Shown piece by piece: positions 9,786-18,482 of a stretch of 42,010 nt of DNA; position 1 is the first letter of the stretch; the number at the start of each line of letters is the position of its first letter. This DNA is from Sphingomonas sp. dw_22 (GTDB taxonomy: Bacteria; Pseudomonadota; Alphaproteobacteria; Sphingomonadales; Sphingomonadaceae). The notes beneath the pieces were generated by a model that saw nothing but the letters and a program-made list of their open reading frames with translations, had not been told where the DNA came from and did no database searches. The position numbers were made by a program, and so were the translations under genes. The stretch is taken from positions 1-42,010 of the forward strand of contig NZ_JAAVVE010000038.1 of assembly GCF_018449795.1 (NCBI RefSeq). Reading direction: 5' to 3'.

Positions 9786-10316
9786 ATGGACACGATTCTC
9801 CCGTCCGAGCTGATCGAAGCCGCCCGCAGGGTGCTCGACGCCAATCGCGCCGCGGGCCGCCGCATCGCCGTGGCCGAAAGCTGCACCGGCGGGCTGGTCA
9901 GCGCGGCGCTCACCGAAATCCCCGGCTCGTCCGACGTGTTCGAGGCAGGGTTCGTCACTTATTCGAACGAAGCCAAGCATGACGTGCTGAAGGTCAGTAC
10001 CGACGTGCTGGAGACGTTCGGATCGGTCTCGATCGCGGTCGCCTGGAGCATGGCGCAGGGCGCGCTCAACAACACGCATGCCGATGTCGCGGTGGCGATC
10101 ACCGGTATCGCCGGCCCCGATGGCGGCAGCGAGAAGAAGCCGGTGGGCACGGTCGTCTTCGCCCAGGCCGAGCGCGCCGCCGATCCGCAGCACGTGGTGG
10201 CCGATGCGCGGCACCTGGAGAATAACGGCCGCGGCGGAATCCGCCTTCAGGCGGCGCTGGTCGCGCTCGAACTGCTGATGCCGGGCGAGCCGGCGCCCGA
10301 GGAAGAGCCCGCGTAG
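9786..10316 (+). CDS. pncC: Nicotinamide-nucleotide amidohydrolase PncC (CinA C-domain)
   Basis: A stand-alone CinA C-terminal domain of 176 residues, which deamidates nicotinamide mononucleotide to nicotinate mononucleotide in NAD salvage. Diagnostic motifs are AVAESCTGGLVSAALTEIPG (nucleophilic Ser in the AESCTGG loop, about residues 30-36), GFVTYSNEAK and AITGIAGPDGGSEKKPVGTV. No N-terminal MoaB-like domain is present, so it is PncC/YgaD-type rather than full CinA. It likely shares an operon with ispDF. Its last 70 nt overlap the convergent ratA 3' end, and its Pro/Glu-rich tail (PGEPAPEEEPA) is encoded there. Confidence 0.92.
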   Translation: MDTILPSELIEAARRVLDANRAAGRRIAVAESCTGGLVSAALTEIPGSSDVFEAGFVTYSNEAKHDVLKVSTDVLETFGSVSIAVAWSMAQGALNNTHADVAVAITGIAGPDGGSEKKPVGTVVFAQAERAADPQHVVADARHLENNGRGGIRLQAALVALELLMPGEPAPEEEPA

Positions 10317-10738
10317 AGCTTCGCCGCGCGCTCCTCGAACGCGCCGATCATCTTCCGCAGCGCCCGATCGAACACCTGGCCCGCCAGCATCTCGAACACG
10401 CGGTTCTTGAAAGCGAAGTCGACGCTGAAATCGACCAGGCACCCGCCCTTGCCGTCGCTCCGGAACTTCCAGTCGTTGTTCAGGTGCTTGAGCGGCCCTT
10501 CGAGATAATCGACCCGGATATGCTCGGCCCGCTGCTTCTCCACCTTCGAGGTGAAGGTCTCGCGCAGCCCCTTGAAGCCGACGATCATGTCCGCGACCAT
10601 CGCGGTCGGGCTGTCGGATCGCACCCGGATCGCACTCACCCAGGGCAGGAATTCGGGGTATCGCGCCACGTCCGCCACCAGATCGAACATCTGTTCGGGG
10701 GTGTAGGGTAAGTGGCGTGTTTCGGTGTGTTTAGGCAT
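10247..10738 (-). CDS. RatA/COQ10-type START-domain protein
   Basis: 163-residue SRPBCC (START-like) protein beginning MPKHTETRHLPYTPEQMFDLVADVARYPEFLPW, the signature of the COQ10/RatA family. Members are described either as coenzyme Q-binding chaperones (mitochondrial COQ10) or as the RatA ribosome-association factor of E. coli; in alphaproteobacteria a ubiquinone role seems at least as likely (inference). It follows lipA, a frequent arrangement. Its ribosome site, AGGAG 7 nt before the ATG, is the end of a palindromic repeat that fills the lipA-ratA spacer. The C-terminal tail GSSSGAGSPGISSSSATSAA is low-complexity and lies in the 70-nt overlap with convergent pncC. Confidence 0.85.
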   Translation of the reverse strand: MPKHTETRHLPYTPEQMFDLVADVARYPEFLPWVSAIRVRSDSPTAMVADMIVGFKGLRETFTSKVEKQRAEHIRVDYLEGPLKHLNNDWKFRSDGKGGCLVDFSVDFAFKNRVFEMLAGQVFDRALRKMIGAFEERAAKLYAGSSSGAGSPGISSSSATSAA

Positions 10739-10745
10739 TTTCTAA

Positions 10746-10750
10746 CTCCT
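10746..10750 (-). promoter_or_regulatory. ratA ribosome binding site supplied by the repeat end
   Basis: On the minus strand AGGAG lies 7 nt before the ratA ATG at 10738. It is the terminal part of the palindromic element at 10747-10889, so the insertion appears to provide the translation signal. Confidence 0.6.
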
Positions 10751-10889
10751 CCCCGGAACGGGGAGGGGGACCGCGGCGCGAGCGGCGTGGTGGAGGGGGG
10801 GGCCACCCTCCACCAGCAACATCCTTTGGCGAGAGCGGGGCCCCCTCCACCATGCTTCGCATGGTCCCCCTCCCCGTTCCGGGGAGGAA
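10747..10889. repeat. Palindromic intergenic element filling the lipA-ratA spacer
   Basis: Two arms of about 50 nt are inverted copies: CTCCCCGGAACGGGGAG, then GGGGGACC, a variable hairpin and TGGTGGAGGGGG. Each arm folds on itself (CTCCCC/GGGGAG), and the right arm carries a perfect hairpin CCATGC-GAA-GCATGG where the left arm has a GC-rich non-identical version. The element occupies almost the whole spacer, ending 2 nt from the lipA stop and 8 nt from the ratA start. It lacks coding capacity and resembles a non-autonomous MITE or REP-like element. Confidence 0.8.
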
Positions 10890-10891
10890 TT

Positions 10892-11818
10892 TCACGCAGG
10901 CACCTTCGCCAGCTTGGCCGCGCGGGCCTCGCGCATCTTCGCGAAATCGTCGCCGGCGTGATAGCTCGACCGCGTCAGCGGCGAGGATGCGACCAGCAGG
11001 AAGCCCTTGGCGCGGGCGATGGCGCCATAAGCCTGGAACGCCGCCGGCGTCACGAACTCATCCACCTTGGCATGGCGCGGCGTGGGCTGGAGATACTGGC
11101 CCATCGTCAGGAAATCGATGTCGGCCGAGCGCATGTCGTCCATCACCTGATGGACCTCCAGCCGCTGCTCGCCCAGCCCCAGCATGATGCCGGACTTGGT
11201 GAAGATCGACGGATCGAGCTTCTTCACCGTCTCCAGCAGACGGATCGAGGCGTAATAGCGCGCGCCGGGGCGGATCGTCGGATAGAGCCTGGGGACGGTC
11301 TCGAGATTATGGTTGTAGACGTCGGGCCGCGCCGCGACGATCGCCTCGACCGCGGCTTCGTGCTTGTTGCGGAAATCGGGGGTCAGGATCTCGATCGTCG
11401 TGGTCGGGTTCGTGCGGCGGATCGCCTCGATCACCTTCACGAACTGGCTCGCCCCGCCGTCCTTCAGGTCGTCGCGATCGACCGAGGTGATGACGATATG
11501 CTCCAGCCCCATCTGCGCGGCGGCATCGGCGACGTTCTGCGGCTCCATCGGATCGACCGCGCGCGGCATGCCGGTCTTGACGTTGCAGAAGGCGCAGGCG
11601 CGGGTGCAGGTGTCGCCCAGGATCATCACCGTCGCGTGCTTCTTGCTCCAGCACTCGCCGATATTCGGGCAGGCCGCCTCTTCGCAGACCGTGGTCAGGC
11701 TTTTCGAGCGCATCAGCTCGCGCGTGGCGGCGAAGCCGGCCGAAGTGGGCGCCTTGACGCGGATCCAGTCGGGCTTGCGCTGGCGTTCCGGCCGGGGAAG
11801 CGGAGTAAGATCGTTCAT
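10892..11818 (-). CDS. lipA: Lipoyl synthase LipA
   Basis: Radical SAM enzyme that inserts two sulfurs into octanoyl-protein to make lipoate. The 308-residue product has the auxiliary-cluster cysteines C45, C50 and C56 ([12 protein letters not shown]) and the radical SAM CX3CX2C motif C71, C75, C78 (CTRACAFC). A C-terminal RSSY motif ([12 protein letters not shown]) supplies the serine ligand characteristic of LipA. I chose the ATG at 11818 ([20 protein letters not shown]); an in-frame extension to 11944 overlaps the divergent promoter area. It is co-directional with ratA, separated by a palindromic element. Confidence 0.96.
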   Translation of the reverse strand: MNDLTPLPRPERQRKPDWIRVKAPTSAGFAATRELMRSKSLTTVCEEAACPNIGECWSKKHATVMILGDTCTRACAFCNVKTGMPRAVDPMEPQNVADAAAQMGLEHIVITSVDRDDLKDGGASQFVKVIEAIRRTNPTTTIEILTPDFRNKHEAAVEAIVAARPDVYNHNLETVPRLYPTIRPGARYYASIRLLETVKKLDPSIFTKSGIMLGLGEQRLEVHQVMDDMRSADIDFLTMGQYLQPTPRHAKVDEFVTPAAFQAYGAIARAKGFLLVASSPLTRSSYHAGDDFAKMREARAAKLAKVPA

Positions 11819-11921
11819 GACAAGGGCAGATAGAGCCGCGCGGCCGGTTTCGCCAGCCCCGCTTGCTGCAACCGGGATGTCGCAATCGACAACCGCACCG
11901 CACCCGGCTAATCGCCCCTGC

Positions 11922-12551
11922 ATGGAAGGTCTCGGCGCGCTCATCTCCGGCTATCACCGCTTTCGCGATACCGGCTGGAGCTCCCAGCGCGCGCGCTGGA
12001 CCGAACTTTCGGAGGGGCAGAGCCCCAAGGCGATGGTGATCGCCTGCTCGGACAGCCGAGTCGATCCCGCCCAGATCTTCGATACCTCGCCCGGCGAGAT
12101 CTTCGTGGTGCGCAACGTCGCCAACCTGGTTCCGCCCTTCGAGATCGACGATCGGCGCCACGGCGTCTCGGCCGCGCTCGAATTCGCGGTGACGCAGCTA
12201 GAGGTGAGCGAGATCGTTGTGCTCGGCCATGGCGCGTGCGGCGGCGTCAGCGCCGCGCTGTCGCGCCGTTTCGAGGGCAAGGCGCCGGGCGACGGCGGGT
12301 TCATCGCGCACTGGGTCGACATGCTCGACGCCGCGCGCGACCGGATCGTCGCGGAATTGGGCACCGGTCCTGAGGCGGTGCATGCGCTGGAACTGGAGAC
12401 GGTGCGCGTCTCGATCGCGAACCTCCGCACCTTCCCCTGCATTCCCGAGCGCGAGGCAGCGGGCACGCTGCGGCTGCACGGCGCCTATTTCGCCATCACC
12501 GACGGCATCCTGCATGTGATGGACGAGAAGGGCGCCTTCGCGCCGGCCTGA
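11922..12551 (+). CDS. Beta-class carbonic anhydrase
   Basis: Zinc enzyme interconverting CO2 and bicarbonate, 209 residues. Zinc ligands are C42 ([10 protein letters not shown]), H103 and C106 (LGHGACGG); the D44/R46 dyad is present. [12 protein letters not shown] is also typical. The ATG at 11922 gives [14 protein letters not shown], a usual beta-CA N-terminus, while the longer in-frame reading overlaps lipA. It is divergent from lipA (103-bp spacer) and ends 2 nt from the convergent ppk2 stop. Confidence 0.94.
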   Translation: MEGLGALISGYHRFRDTGWSSQRARWTELSEGQSPKAMVIACSDSRVDPAQIFDTSPGEIFVVRNVANLVPPFEIDDRRHGVSAALEFAVTQLEVSEIVVLGHGACGGVSAALSRRFEGKAPGDGGFIAHWVDMLDAARDRIVAELGTGPEAVHALELETVRVSIANLRTFPCIPEREAAGTLRLHGAYFAITDGILHVMDEKGAFAPA

Positions 12552-12553
12552 AT

Positions 12554-13327
12554 TCAGTCGCCGAGCGCCTTGCGCGCGACCTTCTCCACCTCGGGATCGA
12601 GCGCGGGCGGCTCCATCGGGACATGCTCTTCCAGCCGGTCGGCGATCGCGGTCAGCGCGGCGATGCGCCCCGCCTTCTTGTTGTTGCCGTCGATCACGAT
12701 CCAGGGCGCCGTCCTGGTGTTCGTCTCGCGGAACATGTCGTGCATCGCGTCGAGATATTCGGCGCGCTTCGCCCGGTTGCGGTAATCCTCCAGCCCGGTC
12801 TTCCAGCGCTTCCAGGGATGCTCCAGCCGGTCGCGCAGGCGCTTGTCCTGCGTCTCCTGGGTCACATGGATGAAGATCTTGATGAGCGTGGTCGCGGTCA
12901 GAGCCTGTTGCCGCTCGAAATCGTTGATCTCGGCATAGCCGCGCTTCCACTCGGCCTCGCTCGCATAGCCTTCCACCCGCTCGACGAGCACGCGCCCGTA
13001 CCAGCTCCGGTCGAACACGGCGATATTGTGCTGCGCCGGCAGCCGCCGCCAGAAGCGCCAGAGGAAATGATGCGCCAGCTCTTCCGAGGTGGGCGCGGAG
13101 ATCGGCCAGACCTCGAAATAACGCGGATCCCATTCGCCGGTCAGGCGCTTGATGATCCCGCCCTTCCCCGCCGCGTCCCAGCCCTCGAACAGGATAACGG
13201 CGCGGCGCTTGTGGATGATGTGCGCGGTCTGGATATGGCTCAGCCGCCGCTGCAGTTTGGCGAGGGCTTCGTCATAGTCGCCGTCGAAGGATTTGCCCTT
13301 CTCATAGTCGCCCAGATCAATCGCCAT
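12554..13327 (-). CDS. ppk2: Polyphosphate kinase 2 (PPK2 family)
   Basis: 257-residue PPK2-type enzyme using polyphosphate to phosphorylate nucleotides (or the reverse). Walker A is GWDAAGKGG at 49-57, and the Walker B/lid region is NIAVFDRSWYGRVLVERVEG with D106 and R107. The length fits single-domain PPK2; which class (ADP-, GDP- or AMP-phosphorylating) cannot be judged by eye. GAGGAG precedes the ATG. It lies downstream of aspS on the same strand, after a strong hairpin. It adds to ppk1 and ppx encoded a few kb away. Confidence 0.92.
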   Translation of the reverse strand: MAIDLGDYEKGKSFDGDYDEALAKLQRRLSHIQTAHIIHKRRAVILFEGWDAAGKGGIIKRLTGEWDPRYFEVWPISAPTSEELAHHFLWRFWRRLPAQHNIAVFDRSWYGRVLVERVEGYASEAEWKRGYAEINDFERQQALTATTLIKIFIHVTQETQDKRLRDRLEHPWKRWKTGLEDYRNRAKRAEYLDAMHDMFRETNTRTAPWIVIDGNNKKAGRIAALTAIADRLEEHVPMEPPALDPEVEKVARKALGD

Positions 13328-13349
13328 CGCCGTCTCCTCGGCGCCCTAT

Positions 13350-13382
13350 GTGGCACGCAGCGCCGGGGCGCTGCAATGCCAC
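13350..13382 (-). terminator. Hairpin after aspS
   Basis: GTGGCA-cg-CAGCGCC-gg-GGCGCTG-caa-TGCCAC forms a long stem with one small internal loop, starting 8 nt after the aspS stop. There is no U-tract in either direction, so it may act as an mRNA 3' stabiliser or a Rho-assisted terminator rather than a classical intrinsic one. Confidence 0.5.
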
Positions 13383-13390
13383 GGAAGGGA

Positions 13391-15184
13391 TCAGGCCGGC
13401 GTGACGCCCGGCGCCAGCCGGATATGCAGTTCCTTGAGCTGCTTGTCGTTCACGAACGAAGGCGCCTGCATCATCAGATCCTCGGCCTTCTGCGTCATCG
13501 GGAAGGTGATGACTTCGCGGATATTGGGCTCGTCGGCCAGCAGCATCACGATGCGGTCCACGCCCGGCGCCGATCCGCCGTGCGGCGGCGCGCCGAACTT
13601 GAAGGCGTTGATCATGCCCGCGAAGTTCGTATCGACCTCGGCCTGGGTATAGCCGGCGATCTCGAACGCCTTGTACATGATCTCCGGACGATGGTTCCGG
13701 ATCGCGCCCGAGCTCAGCTCCACGCCGTTGCAGACGATGTCGTACTGGTACGCCAGGATATCGAGCGGATCCTTGGTCTCCAGCGCCTCCAGCTCGCCCT
13801 GCGGCATCGAGAAGGGATTGTGGCTGAAATCGACCTTCTTGGCGTCCTCGTCATATTCGAACATCGGGAAATCGACGATCCAGCAGAATTCGAAGCGCTT
13901 CAGGTCGATGAGCTCGAGCTGCTCGCCCACGCGGGTCCGCGCCAGGCCGGCCAGCTTGGCCGCCTGGGCTTCCTTGCCCGCGGCGAAGAAGATGCCGTCG
14001 TTCGGGCCGAGGCCGAGCGCTTCCGCGATCGCCTTCATGCCCTCCTGGCCATGGTTGTTGGCGATCGGGCCGCCGAACACGCCGTCCTTCTGCGTGGCAT
14101 AGCCCAGGCCGGGGAAACCCTCGGACTGCGCCCACGAATTCATGTCGTCGAAGAACTTGCGCGACTTCTCGTGCGTGTTCGGCGCCGGGATCGCGCGGAC
14201 CACTTCGCCCGCCTCGACCATCGAAGCGAAGCGGCTGAAGCCCGATCCCTTGAACTGCTCGGAGACGTCGGTGATGAGGATCGGATTGCGCAGGTCGGGC
14301 TTGTCGTTGCCGTATTTCAGCATCGATTCGCGGAACGGGATGCGGCGGAACGGCAGCGGCGAGACGCTGCGGCCCTTGCCCTCCCAATCGGCGAACTCCT
14401 CGAACACGCCGTGGAGCACCGGCTCGATCGCGGCGAACACGTCATCCTGCGTGACGAAGCTCATCTCGAAATCGAGCTGGTAGAACTCGCCGGGCGAGCG
14501 ATCGGCGCGGGCATCCTCGTCGCGGAAGCAGGGGGCGATCTGGAAATAGCGGTCGAACCCCGCGACCATCAGCAGCTGCTTGAACATCTGCGGCGCCTGC
14601 GGAAGCGCGTAGAACTTGCCGGGATGGACGCGGCTGGGGACCAGATAGTCGCGCGCGCCCTCAGGCGACGAGGCGGTCAGGATCGGCGTCTGGAACTCGG
14701 TGAAGCCCTGCCCGATCATCCGCCGGCGCAGCGATGCGATCACGTTCGAGCGCAGCAGGATATTCTTGTGCAGCCGCTCGCGGCGCAGATCGAGGAAGCG
14801 ATAGCGCAGGCGGATATCCTCGGGATATTCGGCATCGCCGAACACCGGCATCGGCAGCTCCTGCGCCGCCGACTGGACCGAGACCTGTGCCGCGCGCACT
14901 TCGATCGCGCCGGTCGGCAGGTTGGGGTTCATCGCGGCGGCGTCGCGCGCGATCACGTTGCCGGTCACCGTCACGACCGATTCGCTGCGCAGCGACTCGA
15001 TGGCCGCGAACGCCGGCCCGCTGATGTCGGTGACGATCTGGGTGATGCCGTAATGGTCGCGCAGGTCGATGAAGACCAAGTCGCCATGGTCGCGCTTGCG
15101 GTGCACCCAGCCGGACAGGCGAACCTCCTGGCCGACATGTTCGGCGCGCAGTTCCGCGCAGTTATGGGTACGATAGGCGTGCAT
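13391..15184 (-). CDS. aspS: Aspartate--tRNA ligase (bacterial type)
   Basis: 597-residue class II synthetase with an N-terminal OB anticodon-binding domain ([21 protein letters not shown]), the catalytic core with motif 2 ([24 protein letters not shown] split by eye at FRDED and QLDFEMS), an inserted GAD domain, and motif 3 [11 protein letters not shown]. The residue aligned with H31 of Pseudomonas aeruginosa AspRS is His (H33 in RDHG), where E. coli has Leu. This is consistent with a non-discriminating enzyme charging both tRNA-Asp and tRNA-Asn, and would imply a gatCAB system elsewhere (inference). It is divergent from rnd across a palindromic repeat. Confidence 0.96.
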   Translation of the reverse strand: MHAYRTHNCAELRAEHVGQEVRLSGWVHRKRDHGDLVFIDLRDHYGITQIVTDISGPAFAAIESLRSESVVTVTGNVIARDAAAMNPNLPTGAIEVRAAQVSVQSAAQELPMPVFGDAEYPEDIRLRYRFLDLRRERLHKNILLRSNVIASLRRRMIGQGFTEFQTPILTASSPEGARDYLVPSRVHPGKFYALPQAPQMFKQLLMVAGFDRYFQIAPCFRDEDARADRSPGEFYQLDFEMSFVTQDDVFAAIEPVLHGVFEEFADWEGKGRSVSPLPFRRIPFRESMLKYGNDKPDLRNPILITDVSEQFKGSGFSRFASMVEAGEVVRAIPAPNTHEKSRKFFDDMNSWAQSEGFPGLGYATQKDGVFGGPIANNHGQEGMKAIAEALGLGPNDGIFFAAGKEAQAAKLAGLARTRVGEQLELIDLKRFEFCWIVDFPMFEYDEDAKKVDFSHNPFSMPQGELEALETKDPLDILAYQYDIVCNGVELSSGAIRNHRPEIMYKAFEIAGYTQAEVDTNFAGMINAFKFGAPPHGGSAPGVDRIVMLLADEPNIREVITFPMTQKAEDLMMQAPSFVNDKQLKELHIRLAPGVTPA

Positions 15185-15203
15185 GGGTCTTCTCTCGCTG
15201 TTT

Positions 15204-15285
15204 CGTCACCCCGGCGAAAGCCGGGGTCCAGGGTTACAGGCGATATCCCGCCTGGCTCTGGATCCCGGCTTTCGCCGGGATGACG
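15204..15285. repeat. Palindromic repeat, CACCCCGGC family, between aspS and rnd
   Basis: A left arm of 39 nt and a right arm of 37 nt are inverted copies with few differences: GTCACCCCGGCGAAAGCCGG...GTCCAG against GTCATCCCGGCGAAAGCCGG...ATCCAG. Each arm also forms an internal CCCCGGC-GAAA-GCCGGGG hairpin. This type is common in sphingomonad intergenic regions (recalled, not checked). Here it lies in the divergent spacer upstream of both aspS and rnd. Confidence 0.85.
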
Positions 15286-15361
15286 GCTAAAAATTGATAG
15301 GCCGGGCGCATCTCCGTCCCACCCTCTTTTGTCAACCCGAAGACCGGTCTATGGGCTCCAG

Positions 15362-16537
15362 ATGCACATCCATGGCCTGATCGAGGACTCCGCCGCCCTC
15401 GCCAATCTCTGCACCCGCTTTGCCGCCAAGCCCTATATCTGCGTGGACACCGAGTTCATGCGCGAAAACAGCTATTGGCCCGAGCTCTGCCTGATCCAGA
15501 TCGCCGATGACGAGGAAGCCGCCGCGATCGATCCGATGGGCGGCATCGACATGAAGCCGCTCCTCGACCTGCTGACCGAGAATGAGGACGTGCTCAAGGT
15601 ATTCCACGCCGGCGGGCAGGATATCGAGATCGTCTACAACCTGACCGGCAAGACGCCCCACCCGCTGTTCGATACCCAGGTCGCCGCCATGGCGCTCGGC
15701 CAGGGCGAGCAGATCGGCTATTCGAACCTGGTCGACACCTATCTGGGCATCACCGTCGACAAGGGCGCCCGCTTCACCGATTGGGCGCGCCGCCCGCTCG
15801 ACAAGCGCCAGATCGACTATGCGATCGCCGACGTCACGCATCTCTCGAAGATCTTCCCCAAGATGCTCGACAAGCTGCGCAAGACCGGCCGCGGCGCCTG
15901 GCTCGACCAGGAGATGGAGCGGCTGGCCGATCCCGAGAATTATCGCAACGACCCCGATCAGGCATGGCAGCGCGTCCGCGTCTCCAGCCGCAAGCCCGAA
16001 GTGCTCGGCCGGCTGAAGGCGCTCGCCCGCTGGCGCGAGCTGGAGGCGCAGGGCAAGGATCTGCCGCGCGGCCGCATCGTCAAGGACGAGACGCTCGCCG
16101 ATCTCGCCGGCACCCCGCCGAAGAAGCAGGCCGATCTCGGCCGCGTGCGCGGGCTTTCCGCCGCCTGGGCGGGCAATGACATCGGCGGTCGGCTGATGGC
16201 GGCGCTCGACGGCGCGGCGCCGATGTCCGCCGCCGAGCTTCCGCCGCGCGACGATCGCAAGCCTTCGCTGGGCAAGGACGGCGCGCTGGTCGCCGATCTG
16301 CTCAAGCTGCTGCTCAAGATCCGCGCCAAGGAGATCAACGTCGCCGCGCGCCTGCTCGCCCGGTCCGAGGATCTCGAATCGCTCGCCGCCGGCCAGCGCG
16401 ACAGGCTGCCGATCCTCGAAGGCTGGCGCTACGAGCAGTTCGGCCGCGACGCGGTGGCGCTGGTCGAGGGCGAGCTGGGCTTCACCGTCCGCGGCGGGAA
16501 GCTCAAGATGACCCGCACCGAGGGACCGTCCGCATGA
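15362..16537 (+). CDS. rnd: Ribonuclease D
   Basis: 3'-5' exoribonuclease of the DEDD family acting in tRNA 3' maturation, 391 residues. ExoI is CVDTEFMRENSYWPELCLIQ (D29, E31), ExoII is KVFHAGGQDIEIVYN, ExoIII is IDYAIADVTHL with the DEDDy tyrosine. An HRDC-like region follows (SSRKPEVLGRLKALARWRELEAQ) and a second, weaker HRDC-like segment towards the C-terminus. I chose the ATG at 15362; a TTG at 15329 would add 11 residues. Its stop overlaps the next ATG by 4 nt. Confidence 0.93.
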   Translation: MHIHGLIEDSAALANLCTRFAAKPYICVDTEFMRENSYWPELCLIQIADDEEAAAIDPMGGIDMKPLLDLLTENEDVLKVFHAGGQDIEIVYNLTGKTPHPLFDTQVAAMALGQGEQIGYSNLVDTYLGITVDKGARFTDWARRPLDKRQIDYAIADVTHLSKIFPKMLDKLRKTGRGAWLDQEMERLADPENYRNDPDQAWQRVRVSSRKPEVLGRLKALARWRELEAQGKDLPRGRIVKDETLADLAGTPPKKQADLGRVRGLSAAWAGNDIGGRLMAALDGAAPMSAAELPPRDDRKPSLGKDGALVADLLKLLLKIRAKEINVAARLLARSEDLESLAAGQRDRLPILEGWRYEQFGRDAVALVEGELGFTVRGGKLKMTRTEGPSA

Positions 16538-16821
16538 TCCGTCTCGCCCTCCCCCTGATCGCGCTCGCTGCCGGGGGGTGCATGCAAAACAGCCCGCCCA
16601 AAACCGAAGTGCCCGGCGTGCAGTGCAATGCCAATGGGCTCAAGCGCCTTATCGGTCAGCAGCGCAGCCCCGAGGCAGAGACGCTTGCGAAGCAGCTTTC
16701 AAATGCGAAGACCGTGCGCTGGCTGGAGCCGGGTTCGGTCATGACGATGGACTTCCGGCCCGATCGACTGAACCTCAACGTGGACGAGCAGGGCCGCATC
16801 ACCAGCGCACGCTGCGGTTGA
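16534..16821 (+). CDS. Small I78-family peptidase-inhibitor-like lipoprotein
   Basis: 95-residue product. The N-terminus MIRLALPLIALAAGGC looks like a lipoprotein signal with C16 as the lipidated residue, although the lipobox (AGGC) is not optimal. The mature part has CNANGLKRLIGQQRSPE, then TVRWLEPGSVMTMDFRPDRL and NVDEQGRITSARCG, which fits the potato-inhibitor-like I78/elastase inhibitor family: Cys near the start, WLEPG and the R-x-D-R-L-N stretch before the C-terminal Cys. Members are presumed periplasmic protease inhibitors; function is unproven here. The ATG overlaps the rnd stop (ATGA), so it is translationally coupled. Confidence 0.8.
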   Translation: MIRLALPLIALAAGGCMQNSPPKTEVPGVQCNANGLKRLIGQQRSPEAETLAKQLSNAKTVRWLEPGSVMTMDFRPDRLNLNVDEQGRITSARCG

Positions 16822-16831
16822 GCCCATCCGC

Positions 16832-16936
16832 CACCCCGGCCGAAGTGCCCGGGGTCCACTTATCCTCCAGAGAGCCCCTTGAGCCTCCAGCGGCTCTACC
16901 AGCTTCCCGGTGGACCCCGGCACTTCGGCCGGGGTG
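16832..16936. repeat. Palindromic repeat, CACCCCGGC family, between lipoprotein gene and ppx
   Basis: Arms at 16832-16859 and 16910-16936 are inverted copies differing by one inserted C: CACCCCGGCCGAAGTGCC and GGGGTCCAC. The arms share the CCCCGGC...GCCGGGGTCCA outline with the aspS/rnd repeat but have CGAAGTG in the loop. It lies between convergent stops and could act as a two-way terminator. Confidence 0.8.
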
Positions 16937-16973
16937 ACGACGGGTTTACCGTTTGCCGGCGGGCATATCGTCC

Positions 16974-18482
16974 CTAAGCCTCCAGCACCGGCGTCTTGGC
17001 AAAGGCGGCGGCCAGCGCGCGGTGGCGCTTCTCCACTGCCTCGCCATAGAGCGGCTCATCGATGCTCTCCAGGCACAGCGCCAGCTCGTCCGCATCCAGC
17101 CGCACATGCGATCGCCGGAGCGGCGCCGCGACGCCGCCGCTCAGCCGCTGGCCGAGCCGCATCGCCAGTCCCCACAGCTTGGCGCGGTGCAGCACTTCGG
17201 GGCCTGCGAGCCGGCCGAGCGGCTCGGGCGTCTCGGCCGTGCCGCCGAGCGAGGTGAACAGCGCCTGCGCGACGATCGCCCGGCCGATCGAGTCGATCCC
17301 TACCCAATTGCCGTGCAGCCCGATCTCCATGCCGCGCTCCGCCCGGAATTCCGGGTTCGCCCGCCAACCGACATCGGCGAGCAGGCAGGCGGCGTGGCGC
17401 AGCCGGGCGAGATCGGCCGCATCGTCTTCGAACAGCGGCGCCACCCAGGCATCGAGCAGGTCGCCATGCTCGGCGAAGCGCCCGAGCCGCTGGCCCTCCT
17501 CGCGCGCGGCGACGATCAGCGGATCCTCCTGGCGCTCCTGGATCGACAGGCGCTGGAACAACAGCCCTTCGCGCAGGCCATAGGCCGAGACGACGGTTCC
17601 GCTGCTGCCCAGATGCTTGAGCATGCAGCCCAGTACCGCGGTCGCGTTGCCCAGCGTCGGCACCCGCGCGCTCGACAGGTCGGGAATCGCCTTGAGATCG
17701 GATTTCGAGATCAGCCCCAGCGTGCGCCCCAGCTCGGCGATGCGATCGAGCGAGAGCGGATATTGGTGGACGATCGGCAGCGGATAGTCCGACAGGTGCA
17801 TGTCGAGCTTGGCGAGCGAGCGCCACGATCCGCCGACCAGATAGAAGGGCAGATCCTTGCCCCGCCCCTTCCAGCCGGCCTCGTCGATCAGCCTGGCGAC
17901 CTGGCGATCGAGCGCGCCCTTGCCCTGGGCACGGATCGCGTCGAGCCGCAGCACCCCGAGCGGGAACGACACGCGATCGGTGACGGTGCCCGCCACCACG
18001 CGCACCAGCTCCAGCGATCCGCCGCCCAGATCGCCCACGATCCCGTCGGCATCGGGAATGCCGGAGAGCACCCCCATGCCCGAAGCGGTCGCCTCCTCCT
18101 CGCCCGACAGCAACTCCACGTCGAGCCCCAGCGCCTCGGCGGCGGCGATCAGATCGCCGCCATTGGCCGCGTCGCGCACCGCCGCCGTCGCCACCGTGCG
18201 CAGCTCGCTCACCTGCATCTCGCCCGCCAGCAGCGCGAAGCGTGCCAGCGCCGATCGCGCCATCGCCAGGCTCGCCGCGTCGATCGTTCCCGTCTCGCCC
18301 AGCCCCTTGCCCAGGCCGGCCAGCACCTTTTCGTTGAACAGGATCGACGGCAGCCGCGCCGCCCCTTCATAGACGACCAGGCGCACCGAATTGGACCCGA
18401 TATCGATGATCGCGACGCGCGCGTTCGCCGATACGCGCTCCTGGCGGGGTTTGCGAAAAAGCAACGTGGCCACCGCCTTCAA
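16974..18482 (-). CDS. ppx: Exopolyphosphatase / guanosine pentaphosphatase (Ppx/GppA)
   Basis: 502-residue ASKHA-fold phosphatase that removes terminal phosphates from polyphosphate and may hydrolyse pppGpp. Motifs are IIDIGSNSVRLVVYEG (phosphate-1 loop) and GIVGDLGGGSLELVRV (phosphate-2 loop); the C-terminal half has the HD-like helical region. The start is probably TTG at 18482, overlapping the ppk1 stop as TTGA; a GTG three codons later is the alternative. Its coupling to ppk1 places synthesis and breakdown of polyphosphate in one transcript. Confidence 0.92.
   Translation of the reverse strand: MKAVATLLFRKPRQERVSANARVAIIDIGSNSVRLVVYEGAARLPSILFNEKVLAGLGKGLGETGTIDAASLAMARSALARFALLAGEMQVSELRTVATAAVRDAANGGDLIAAAEALGLDVELLSGEEEATASGMGVLSGIPDADGIVGDLGGGSLELVRVVAGTVTDRVSFPLGVLRLDAIRAQGKGALDRQVARLIDEAGWKGRGKDLPFYLVGGSWRSLAKLDMHLSDYPLPIVHQYPLSLDRIAELGRTLGLISKSDLKAIPDLSSARVPTLGNATAVLGCMLKHLGSSGTVVSAYGLREGLLFQRLSIQERQEDPLIVAAREEGQRLGRFAEHGDLLDAWVAPLFEDDAADLARLRHAACLLADVGWRANPEFRAERGMEIGLHGNWVGIDSIGRAIVAQALFTSLGGTAETPEPLGRLAGPEVLHRAKLWGLAMRLGQRLSGGVAAPLRRSHVRLDADELALCLESIDEPLYGEAVEKRHRALAAAFAKTPVLEA

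Noticed and set aside
12623..15283. 886-codon plus-strand open frame opposite aspS and ppk2
   Set aside because: It runs across two well-supported minus-strand genes and their spacer, and has no recognisable domain.
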